A stretch of 64,000 nt of DNA from Actinomycetospora cinnamomea. Its GTDB lineage: Bacteria; Actinomycetota; Actinomycetes; Mycobacteriales; Pseudonocardiaceae. Under the pieces are notes generated by a model. The model was not told the DNA's origin. It made no database searches and saw only the letters and a list, made by a program, of their open reading frames with translations. The stretch spans positions 124,001-188,000 of the forward strand of contig NZ_QEKW01000001.1 in NCBI RefSeq assembly GCF_003096675.1, written 5' to 3'. The position numbers and the translations under genes were made by a program. Position 1 is the stretch's first letter, and each line of letters begins with the position of its first letter. Positions 55,519 through 64,000 of this stretch are shown here, in pieces.

Positions 55519-55962
55519 TCAGGCGGGGGCGACCCGCTCCCAGAAGTCGGTGAACTCGACGGTGTCGAAGAACGCGATGACCTCGACGATCGCCTCGGTC
55601 TCCCGTGCGGGGTCGAAGCGCAGGTACCAGGTGTAGGTGTTGTCGTACGGCCGACCGTCGCGGGCGGTGGCGTGCGCGTCGAAGAGCACGACCACCCAGT
55701 CGCCGTCGGCGAGGAGGTGGCGCACCGTCGGCACCAGGCGCTCGGACATCCGCGCGTTGAACGGCTCGATGACGGTGCCGATGAAGTCGGCGCGGCTGGT
55801 GTAGGTCCGCGAGACGGGGCTCCGGCCGACGATCGTCCAGGTGGCGTCCTCGGCGAGGAGGGCGAACGGGCCGCCGGTGCCCGCGGCCCAGGCGTCGAAC
55901 GCCTCGTGCACCTGGTCCTTGGCGGCCTGCTCGCGGGCAAGATCGCGGGAGACGGCGGTCAT
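55519..55962 (-). CDS. NTF2-like (SnoaL-type) protein
   Basis: A 147-residue alpha+beta cone-fold protein. It begins with a helix (REQAAKDQVHEAFDAWAAGT), then FALLAEDATWTIVGRSPVSR, FIGTVIEPFNARMS and a late strand IVEVIAFFDTVEFTDFWERV. This is the nuclear transport factor 2/SnoaL-like family, which includes isomerases, hydrolases and ligand-binding proteins; no catalytic residues are decisive. ATG 55962 begins MTAVSRDL. It lies on the same strand upstream of the broken SARP gene and downstream of nrdJ, with a hairpin between it and nrdJ. Confidence 0.85.
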   Translation of the reverse strand: MTAVSRDLAREQAAKDQVHEAFDAWAAGTGGPFALLAEDATWTIVGRSPVSRTYTSRADFIGTVIEPFNARMSERLVPTVRHLLADGDWVVVLFDAHATARDGRPYDNTYTWYLRFDPARETEAIVEVIAFFDTVEFTDFWERVAPA

Positions 55963-56016
55963 CTGCGGCCCTCCGGGGTCGTCCGAGGCGTGAGCCCGGA
56001 GTGTGACACCCCTGGC

Positions 56017-56059
56017 GCGAGGGGCGCCGCCGTCCGACGTGGACGGCAGCGCCCCTCGC
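56017..56059 (-). terminator. Hairpin after nrdJ
   Basis: A 19-bp stem (56017-56035 with 56041-56059) with one mismatch and a 5-nt loop, 22 nt past the nrdJ stop. Confidence 0.85.
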
Positions 56060-56081
56060 GGAGCCGGGGAGCGGGCCCGGG

Positions 56082-58949
<2,868 letters not shown>

Positions 58950-59028
58950 CGGTGTCATCCCTTGTTCGTCGTTCTGACGGCCCGGCGACGCTTCCCCACG
59001 CTCCGACCCGCCACGATTTCCCCGACCG

Positions 59029-59571
59029 CTAGTCCCCGGCCGCGCTCGCCACCGCGTCCCCCGCACCGTCGTCCCCCGCAGTGTCGCCCCGACCCCCGAC
59101 AGCGCCGACCGTGTCGACCGAGCCGGCCCGCACTCCGCGCAGGTCCGCGATCTCGGCCTCGAAGTCGGCCACCGACGAGAAGTTGCGGTAGACGCTGGCG
59201 AACCGCAGGTAGGCCACCTCGTCGAGCTCGCGCAACGGGCCGAGGATCGCCATGCCGACCTCCTGGCTGGGCACCTCCGCGGTGCCGCCGGCCCGCACGG
59301 TCTCCTCGACCCGGTGGGCGAGCCGGTCCAGGGCGTCCGGGTCGACCGGGCGTCCCTGGCAGGCCCGCGCCACACCGCGCACGACCTTGTCGCGGCGGAA
59401 CGGCTCGGTGACCCCACTGCGCTTGACCACGGCGAGCACCGGCTCCTCGACCGTGGTGAAGCGCTTCCCGCACGACGAGCACGACCGGCGTCGCCGGATC
59501 GCCTGACCCTCGTCGGCCTCGCGCGAATCGACGACGCGGGAGTCCGCGTTCCGGCAGAACGGGCACCGCAC
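59029..59571 (-). CDS. nrdR: Transcriptional repressor NrdR
   Basis: A 180-residue nucleotide-sensing repressor of ribonucleotide reductase genes. It starts with a zinc ribbon ([18 protein letters not shown], then [18 protein letters not shown]), followed by the ATP-cone ([20 protein letters not shown] to [20 protein letters not shown]). The C-terminal 30 residues are an Ala/Gly/Asp tail not needed for the fold. GTG 59571 follows GGAGGAGG at 7 nt. It heads a nrdR-nrdJ operon, and probable NrdR boxes lie about 210 nt upstream (59782-59810), so it likely represses itself and nrdJ. Confidence 0.95.
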   Translation of the reverse strand: MRCPFCRNADSRVVDSREADEGQAIRRRRSCSSCGKRFTTVEEPVLAVVKRSGVTEPFRRDKVVRGVARACQGRPVDPDALDRLAHRVEETVRAGGTAEVPSQEVGMAILGPLRELDEVAYLRFASVYRNFSSVADFEAEIADLRGVRAGSVDTVGAVGGRGDTAGDDGAGDAVASAAGD

Positions 59572-59590
59572 GCGACCACCTCCTCCCCCG

Positions 59591-59781
59591 TGTGGACACC
59601 GGCCGGAGTTGTCCCCACCCCCGGGTGCCCGCACCCGGTCCCCGTCGCCCGCTGGGGACGGACCTGGGGATCGCCGGGCCCGGATCCGTGGATCGAGCGC
59701 CTCCGCCGGTGGACCACCACCGCCGACCGGTGGAGGACCCTGTGGAGGGGTCCGACCACCGTGTGCACAAGCTGTGGACTA
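59591..59781. promoter_or_regulatory. Cluster of four DnaA-box-like sequences in the nrdR leader
   Basis: Against TTGTCCACA, single-mismatch copies lie at 59591-59599 (GTGTCCACA, minus), 59609-59617 (TTGTCCCCA, plus), 59762-59770 (TTGTGCACA, minus) and 59773-59781 (TAGTCCACA, minus). DnaA control of ribonucleotide reductase is established in E. coli. Confidence 0.4.
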
Positions 59782-59810
59782 ACTACATCAGTGTAACCAC
59801 TAGATGTTGG
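59782..59810 (-). promoter_or_regulatory. Probable NrdR boxes overlapping the nrdR promoter
   Basis: On the minus strand CCAACATCTAGTGG (59797-59810) is followed by ACACTGATGTAGT (59782-59794). Each resembles an NrdR half of the ACACTATAT type with conserved CTAGTG or ATGTAGT cores. TACACT between them fits a -10, so binding would block the nrdR-nrdJ promoter. Confidence 0.55.
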
Positions 59811-59981
59811 GGTGGGACGGTAGCGACGGGCCGACGCTCGATGCAACTCCACAGACGTGTGCCGGACACCCGCGCGCCGAACGGACGACGCGTCCGGGCC
59901 AGCGGCGCGCGCTCGCGACGAGGGGGACGGGCGGTGCCCGAGTGGGTGGCGAGCTCGGCGACGGTCCGCCCGCGGGGCGCT
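59811..59981. other. Intergenic region between nrdR promoter and LysM gene 3' end
   Basis: About 170 nt downstream of the LysM gene stop. No clear hairpin, promoter or gene is visible; the frames here are shadows without start signals. Confidence 0.5.
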
Positions 59982-60542
59982 TCAGCCCGCGGCGGCGACC
60001 GGGACGACCAGGGGACGCCCGGGGGCCACGGCCGCATGCTCCAGGGTGTTGAGCTCGCGGATGCGGGCGACAACTGCACCCGTGTCGGCGCCGGGCGCCA
60101 CGCGGGCGGCGACGTCGGAGAGCGACTCGCCGGCCTCGACGACCGCCACGGTGGTGCCCGCGGGGGCGGGCGCCGTCGCCGCCCCGACCGGGACCAGGAG
60201 GGCGACGAGCACGCCGAGCAGCACCCCGAGCACGACACCGAGGACCGCGGCGGCGAGGACCCGGCGCCGGCGCAGCACCGCGGGCGCGACCGCGGGGCGT
60301 GCGGGCCCGCCGGCCGGGCGGGGGTCGCGGCCCGCCGCGACGCGCGGGCGCACCGGCGGGAGGACCGCCGGGCCACGACGGCCGGCCGGACGCACCGGGC
60401 CGCGGACGTCGTCGGGACGCGCCGGACGGGAGCCGGCGGGCCGGGCCGGCGCCGGGCGCACGGGCGGCACCACCGCGTCCCCGTGCGGGCCCGCCACCTC
60501 GACGTCGCAGCGGCCCTGCGGACCTGTCGTCCCCACGGACAT
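59982..60542 (-). CDS. LysM domain membrane protein divergent from lexA (YneA/ChiZ-like)
   Basis: A 186-residue protein. A Pro/Arg-rich cytoplasmic N-terminus (to about residue 90) precedes one transmembrane helix (LAAAVLGVVLGVLLGVLVAL). A short extracellular LysM domain follows (VVEAGESLSDVAARVAPGAD, ELNTLEHAAVAPGRPLVV), which binds peptidoglycan. The same place beside lexA is held by Rv2719c/ChiZ in Mycobacterium and YneA in Bacillus, which delay cell division during the SOS response. The role here is inferred from this context and the SOS boxes. GAGGAGG lies 5 nt before ATG 60542. Confidence 0.85.
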   Translation of the reverse strand: MSVGTTGPQGRCDVEVAGPHGDAVVPPVRPAPARPAGSRPARPDDVRGPVRPAGRRGPAVLPPVRPRVAAGRDPRPAGGPARPAVAPAVLRRRRVLAAAVLGVVLGVLLGVLVALLVPVGAATAPAPAGTTVAVVEAGESLSDVAARVAPGADTGAVVARIRELNTLEHAAVAPGRPLVVPVAAAG

Positions 60543-60557
60543 GTCGACCTCCTCGAC

Positions 60558-60589
60558 TCGCACACGCGTTCGATCGAACGCGTGTGCGA
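60558..60589. promoter_or_regulatory. Double LexA (SOS) box, 32-bp perfect palindrome
   Basis: Two adjacent 16-bp sites, TCGCACACGCGTTCGA (60558-60573) and TCGAACGCGTGTGCGA (60574-60589), each match TCGAAC-N4-GTTCGA at 11 of 12 positions and are reverse complements of each other. They lie between the LysM start and its -10-like TAGACA (minus strand, 60590-60595). Confidence 0.85.
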
Positions 60590-60638
60590 TGTCTAGCATC
60601 GACCCCCGACAACGTCGACGGATCGCCCGGCGTGTCGT

Positions 60639-60654
60639 TCGAACACGTGTTTGA
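60639..60654. promoter_or_regulatory. LexA (SOS) box of lexA
   Basis: TCGAACACGTGTTTGA matches the SOS consensus at 11 of 12 positions and overlaps the -35 element of the lexA promoter, so LexA would repress its own gene. Confidence 0.85.
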
Positions 60655-60679
60655 TCCCGTCGGTCCTCGGCGCTAACTT
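60651..60679 (+). promoter_or_regulatory. lexA promoter
   Basis: TTGATC (60651-60656), a 17-nt spacer and TAACTT (60674-60679). The leader to the ATG is about 72 nt. Confidence 0.6.
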
Positions 60680-60758
60680 CGCGGCGTACCCCGTTCGCGG
60701 GCAGAGCCGCGTCCGGCGTCCGCGGGCGCCGGACGACGACGTCGGAAAGGACACGGTC

Positions 60759-61520
60759 ATGGCACGCACGCCCCAGGGCCCGCGCAGCCCCGAGGACACC
60801 GGGGCGCCGCCGGCCGACGCCGTGGTGCCCGCTCGGGTGCACCCCTTCCCCGAGCCGGCGGACGCGGACGCCTCGCCCGGGCTCACCCCGCGGCAGCGCA
60901 GGGTGCTCGAGGTGATCCGCGACCACGTCGAGCGCAACGGCTACCCGCCGAGCGTCCGTGAGATCGGCGACGCGGTCGGGCTGACGTCGACGTCCTCGGT
61001 GTCCCACCAGATGCGCACGCTCGAGAAGAAGGGCTACCTGCGCCGCGACCCGAACCGGCCGCGCGCCCTGGACGTGCGCCTGCCCGAGGAGCTCGAGGGC
61101 GCGGAGACGCCCGACCACACCGAGGAGATCCGCGCCGACCGCCCCGCGCCCACGTTCGTCCCGGTCGTCGGCCGCATCGCGGCCGGCGGCCCGATCCTCG
61201 CCGAGCAGGCCGTCGAGGACGTCTTCCCCCTGCCGCGCGAGCTGGTCGGCGAGGGGTCGCTCTTCCTCCTGCGCGTCGCGGGCGACTCGATGGTCGAGGC
61301 CGCGATCACCGACGGCGACTGGGTGGTCGTGCGCCAGCAGCCCGTCGCCGACAACGGCGAGATCGTCGCCGCCATGATCGAGGGCGAGGCGACGGTCAAG
61401 ACGTTCAAGCGCAAGGACGGGCGGGTCTGGCTGCTGCCCCAGAACCCCGACTACGAGCCGATCCCGGGCGAGGACGCCACCGTGCTGGGCAAGGTGGTCG
61501 CCGTCCTGCGCCGTCTCTGA
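60759..61520 (+). CDS. lexA: LexA repressor
   Basis: A 253-residue SOS repressor-protease. The winged helix is [20 protein letters not shown] and [20 protein letters not shown]. The Ala-Gly cleavage site is in [10 protein letters not shown] (about residue 144). The S24 peptidase domain has the catalytic Ser in [12 protein letters not shown] (near 180) and Lys in [11 protein letters not shown] (near 217). RecA on single-stranded DNA triggers self-cleavage and induces the SOS genes. ATG 60759 has GGAAAGGA 7 nt upstream; an extra N-terminal region of about 40 residues precedes the helix-turn-helix, as in other actinobacteria. The upstream SOS box indicates autorepression. Confidence 0.97.
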   Translation: MARTPQGPRSPEDTGAPPADAVVPARVHPFPEPADADASPGLTPRQRRVLEVIRDHVERNGYPPSVREIGDAVGLTSTSSVSHQMRTLEKKGYLRRDPNRPRALDVRLPEELEGAETPDHTEEIRADRPAPTFVPVVGRIAAGGPILAEQAVEDVFPLPRELVGEGSLFLLRVAGDSMVEAAITDGDWVVVRQQPVADNGEIVAAMIEGEATVKTFKRKDGRVWLLPQNPDYEPIPGEDATVLGKVVAVLRRL

Positions 61521-61550
61521 CGGCCCCGGCCGGCGACGGGACGTGCGCTC

Positions 61551-62588
61551 CTACCCGCCGCCGCGGCGCCGACCCCGACCCATCAGCGCGACGACCGCGG
61601 CGCCGACGGCGCCGGCGAGGAGCACCGCGCCGAGGGTCAGCAGCGGTCCGGGCAGCCCCACCCGCTCGGGCGTCGGCACGGCCATGGGTACGGCCATGGG
61701 TGCGGCCGTGGGTGCGGGTGACGGTGCGGGCGCCCCGCTGTCGACGAGCCCCGCGGCGCCGGGCACCACCCGCAGGGCGGCGGGCTCGCGGGCGGCCGGC
61801 GTCTCGCCGGCCGAGAGCAGGCTGCCGTCGGGCGTGAACGCGATCGCCTCGCCCTGGATCTCGCCGGGCAGCGGCACCCGCACGGGCGGGCCCTGCAGCG
61901 CGGCGACCACGTCCTCGGCGGACGCGGTGCCGTGCGGCGCCGCGTAGAGCCACGCGTCGGCGTAGGTGCGCAGGGCGACGACCCGCCCGTCGGACGAGAT
62001 CGCTCCGCCGGTGTAGCTGCCCGCCCCGAGGTCGGTGAGCGCCTCGCCGGGCACCACGACCTCGCCGGCCCGCCGCAACGGGCGCGGCGTCAGCGCCGGC
62101 TCCTCCCCCACGGGATCGTCGGCGACGTAGATGCCGCTGCGCCCACCGAGGTCCTTGGTGACGATCACCGGGCGGTCGTCGCCCGGCATCAGCAGCGACT
62201 CCGCGTCGTGCCCCCCGTCGGGGTAGGCGAGGCGCGTGACGACCTCGCCGCCGTCGGGGTCGAGCCGCAGGACCGCCACCGAGCTGCGCCGGCGCCCGTT
62301 GTCGCCGATGTCGGCGATCCACAGCGTGCCGTCGGCCCGGCGCGCGAGGTCCTCGACGTCGCGCCCGTCGACCGGTACGGCACGCAGGCCCACCACCGCA
62401 CAGGCGCCGTCGAGGCGGAAGACCGTGCTCGGGTTGCCGCTGTCGTTGACCACCTGCGGGCCCTCGGGGCCCTCGACGAGCCCCGAGACCTCGGCGAGCC
62501 GGGCGTCCTCCAGCGTGCAGCGCACCTGTGGGTCGGCCGACGCGGGCGTGGGCAGGAGCACCGGCAGGACGACCAGCAGGACGGTCAC
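61551..62588 (-). CDS. Exported C-terminally anchored protein, beta-propeller-like
   Basis: A 345-residue surface protein. Signal peptide VTVLLVVLPVLLPTPASA ends at ASA-D. The domain (SGLVEGPEGPQVVNDSGNPS, DGTLWIADIGDNGRRRSSVA, TPDGSLLSAGETP) has repeating blades like a beta-propeller of the SMP-30/NHL sort. A Pro/Ala linker with two M-A-V-P units precedes a C-terminal transmembrane helix (LLTLGAVLLAGAVGAAVVAL) and an Arg-rich end, so it is anchored outside. The start is uncertain: GTG 62588 fits the signal peptide but has a weak ribosome site. It lies 20 nt after hflX on the same strand. Function is unknown. Confidence 0.75.
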   Translation of the reverse strand: MTVLLVVLPVLLPTPASADPQVRCTLEDARLAEVSGLVEGPEGPQVVNDSGNPSTVFRLDGACAVVGLRAVPVDGRDVEDLARRADGTLWIADIGDNGRRRSSVAVLRLDPDGGEVVTRLAYPDGGHDAESLLMPGDDRPVIVTKDLGGRSGIYVADDPVGEEPALTPRPLRRAGEVVVPGEALTDLGAGSYTGGAISSDGRVVALRTYADAWLYAAPHGTASAEDVVAALQGPPVRVPLPGEIQGEAIAFTPDGSLLSAGETPAAREPAALRVVPGAAGLVDSGAPAPSPAPTAAPMAVPMAVPTPERVGLPGPLLTLGAVLLAGAVGAAVVALMGRGRRRGGG

Positions 62589-62608
62589 GCCCCGGAGGGC
62601 GGCGGTGC

Positions 62609-64000
62609 TCAGGACACGTGCGCCGGGTCGACGGCCGCGCGCCGCAGCGAGGCCGCGAGCTCCTCGGACACCCGGGCGTGCAGCACCGTGCCGTCCTCGG
62701 TGTGGCGCTCGGCGAGCACCTCGCCGTCGGAGTGGGTCCGCGCGACCAGCGCGCCCTCCGTGTAGGGCAGCAGCACCTCGAGCTCGACGTCGGGGTGCGG
62801 GAGCTCCTCGGCGAGACGCGCCCGCAGCCGGTCGAGACCCTCGCCCGTGCGCGCCGAGACGAACACCGCGCCGGGCAGCGCCGCGCGCAGCTGCGCGAGG
62901 GCCAGCGGCTCGGCCGCGTCGACCTTGTTCACCACGAGAAGCTCGTGCGGGGCGGACGACCCGGCCACCGAGGTCGAGCTCCGCGGCACGCCGTCTCCCG
63001 AGACCTCGGCGAGCACCTCGCGCACCGCCGCGATCTGGTCCTGCGCCGACGGGTCGGAGCCGTCGACGACGTGCAGGAGCAGGTCGGCGTCGGAGACCTC
63101 CTCGAGCGTGGAGCGGAACGCGTCGACCAGCTGGTGCGGCAGGTGGCGCACGAACCCGACGGTGTCGGTGAGCGTGACCTCGCGCCCGTCGGCGGTCTCC
63201 CACCGGCGCGTCGTCGGGTCGAGGGTCGCGAACAGCGCGTCCTGGACCAGCACGCCCGCGTCGGTGATGGCGTTGAGCAGGCTGGACTTGCCGGCGTTGG
63301 TGTAGCCCGCGATGGCCACCGACGGGACGGCCCGCTGCTGGCGGCGTCCGCGCTTGGTCTCGCGCACCGTCGACATGCCCTCGATCTCGCGCCGCAGCTT
63401 GGCGATGCGACGGTGGATGCGCCGGCGGTCGGTCTCGAGCTTGGTCTCGCCCGGCCCGCGGGTGCCCACGCCCCCGCCACCGGCGCCGCCACCACCGGCG
63501 CCACCGCCCTGCCGGGACAGCGACTCGCCCCAGCCGCGCAAGCGGGGCAGGAAGTAGCGGAGCTGGGCGAGCTCGACCTGGGCCTTGCCCTCCCGCGAGC
63601 GGGCGTGCTGGGCGAAGATGTCGAGGATCAGCGCGGTGCGGTCGACGACCTTGACCCGCAGCTTCTCCTCCAGCTGGCGCAGCTGGCCGGGCGAGAGCTC
63701 GCCGTCGGCGATGACCGTGTCGGCGCCCGTGGCCTGCACGGTCTCGCGCAGCTCGGCGAGCTTGCCCGAGCCGACGAACGTCGCCGGGTCGGGCGTCTGG
63801 CGGCGTTGGACGAGCCCGTCGAGCACCTCGGAGCCCGCGGTCTCGGCCAGGCGGGCCAGCTCGACCAGCGACGCGTCCGCCTCGCGGGCGGTGCCCTCGG
63901 TCCACACGCCGATGAGGACGACGCGCTCGAGACGCAGCTGCCGGTACTCGACCTCGGTGACGTCGGTGAGCTCGGTGGACGACCCCGCGAGCCCGGGCAC
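62609..64000 (-). CDS. hflX: GTPase HflX, 5' end outside window
   Basis: A ribosome-binding GTPase that splits stalled or heat-damaged 70S ribosomes. At least 463 residues are present. The N-terminal domain has LERVVLIGVWTEG and TFVGSGKLAELRETVQATGA. A Gly-rich linker (GGGAGGGGAGGGG) precedes GPGETKLETDRRRI. The G domain has G1 AIAGYTNAGKSSLL, G3 DTVGFV and G4 VVNKVD. A GTG coincides with the window edge, but actinobacterial HflX proteins carry extra residues before this point, so the true start probably lies beyond base 64000. It forms an operon with the anchored protein gene. Confidence 0.95.
   Translation of the reverse strand: MPGLAGSSTELTDVTEVEYRQLRLERVVLIGVWTEGTAREADASLVELARLAETAGSEVLDGLVQRRQTPDPATFVGSGKLAELRETVQATGADTVIADGELSPGQLRQLEEKLRVKVVDRTALILDIFAQHARSREGKAQVELAQLRYFLPRLRGWGESLSRQGGGAGGGGAGGGGVGTRGPGETKLETDRRRIHRRIAKLRREIEGMSTVRETKRGRRQQRAVPSVAIAGYTNAGKSSLLNAITDAGVLVQDALFATLDPTTRRWETADGREVTLTDTVGFVRHLPHQLVDAFRSTLEEVSDADLLLHVVDGSDPSAQDQIAAVREVLAEVSGDGVPRSSTSVAGSSAPHELLVVNKVDAAEPLALAQLRAALPGAVFVSARTGEGLDRLRARLAEELPHPDVELEVLLPYTEGALVARTHSDGEVLAERHTEDGTVLHARVSEELAASLRRAAVDPAHVS

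Noticed and set aside
59572-59815. Possible cobalamin riboswitch before nrdR-nrdJ
   Set aside because: I cannot find the B12 box or the conserved core; the stretch is better explained by NrdR and DnaA-like sites.

Overview
The window is very GC-rich, gene-dense chromosomal DNA from an actinomycete. Strong G/C third-position bias, many GTG starts, DUF3039, DUF3099, DUF7455 and DUF4192 genes, two sigma-70 genes, IdeR, a LysM protein divergent from lexA, and NrdR with a class II ribonucleotide reductase all point to Actinomycetota. The gene set resembles the Pseudonocardiales (Pseudonocardia or Actinomycetospora-like); that assignment is inference. The order sigA ... sigB ... ideR ... sthA ... 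nrdR - LysM - lexA ... hflX follows, as I recall it, the conserved block around Rv2703-Rv2725c in Mycobacterium, here expanded by accessory genes. I see no rRNA, tRNA, CRISPR array, transposase or prophage.

Layout. 1-1.4 kb: 3' part of the principal sigma factor with a strong hairpin. 1.6-4.4 kb: formamide operon (FmdB zinc ribbon, AmiS/UreI channel, formamidase) and a small zinc ribbon. 4.5-8 kb: orphan GvpA-type gas vesicle gene, CysQ-like phosphatase, glutamine-synthetase-family ligase, DUF7455. 8.3-14.8 kb: SF2 helicase/DUF3039, a membrane protein and DUF1996 secreted protein, DUF3099, HhH-GPD glycosylase. 15-20 kb: a cassette of histidine kinase, response regulator, FAD monooxygenase and multicopper oxidase, bracketed by two copies of a GNAT gene 3' end. 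20-25 kb: hydrolase, M50-like protease, PlsC, acetyl-CoA synthetase. 25-29 kb: methyltransferase, D-Tyr-tRNA deacylase, SigB, lipoprotein. 29-34 kb: Pat-type acetyltransferase, AcuC deacetylase, rhodanese. 34-40 kb: IdeR, GalE, DUF4192, SthA, kynureninase-like enzyme. 40-49 kb: baeRF2 protein, PadR, a broken alpha/beta hydrolase, S9 peptidase, GNAT, VOC/TetR/MFS group, patatin. 49-56 kb: PEP synthase, HipA-like/DUF3037/nucleotidyltransferase cluster, EEP hydrolase, a frameshifted SARP regulator, NTF2-like protein. 56-64 kb: nrdJ-nrdR, LysM/lexA SOS locus, anchored secreted protein, hflX (cut by the window end).

Working together. Acetyl-CoA synthetase, the Pat-type acetyltransferase and AcuC form a complete reversible lysine-acetylation circuit, and Acs carries the PX4GK target motif. 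lexA and the LysM cell-division-type gene share a divergent region with three near-consensus SOS boxes. NrdR has probable binding sites before its own operon, next to several DnaA-box-like sequences. sigB has an ECF-type promoter (GGGAAC-N17-CGTT). The kinase/regulator and monooxygenase/oxidase transcripts share a two-part motif at the same distance from their -10 elements, suggesting one autoregulated regulon.

The least expected structure is the 5.1 kb kinase-oxidase cassette. It appears to split an ancestral GNAT-glycosylase gene pair, leaving the last 16 codons of a GNAT gene directly in front of the glycosylase start.
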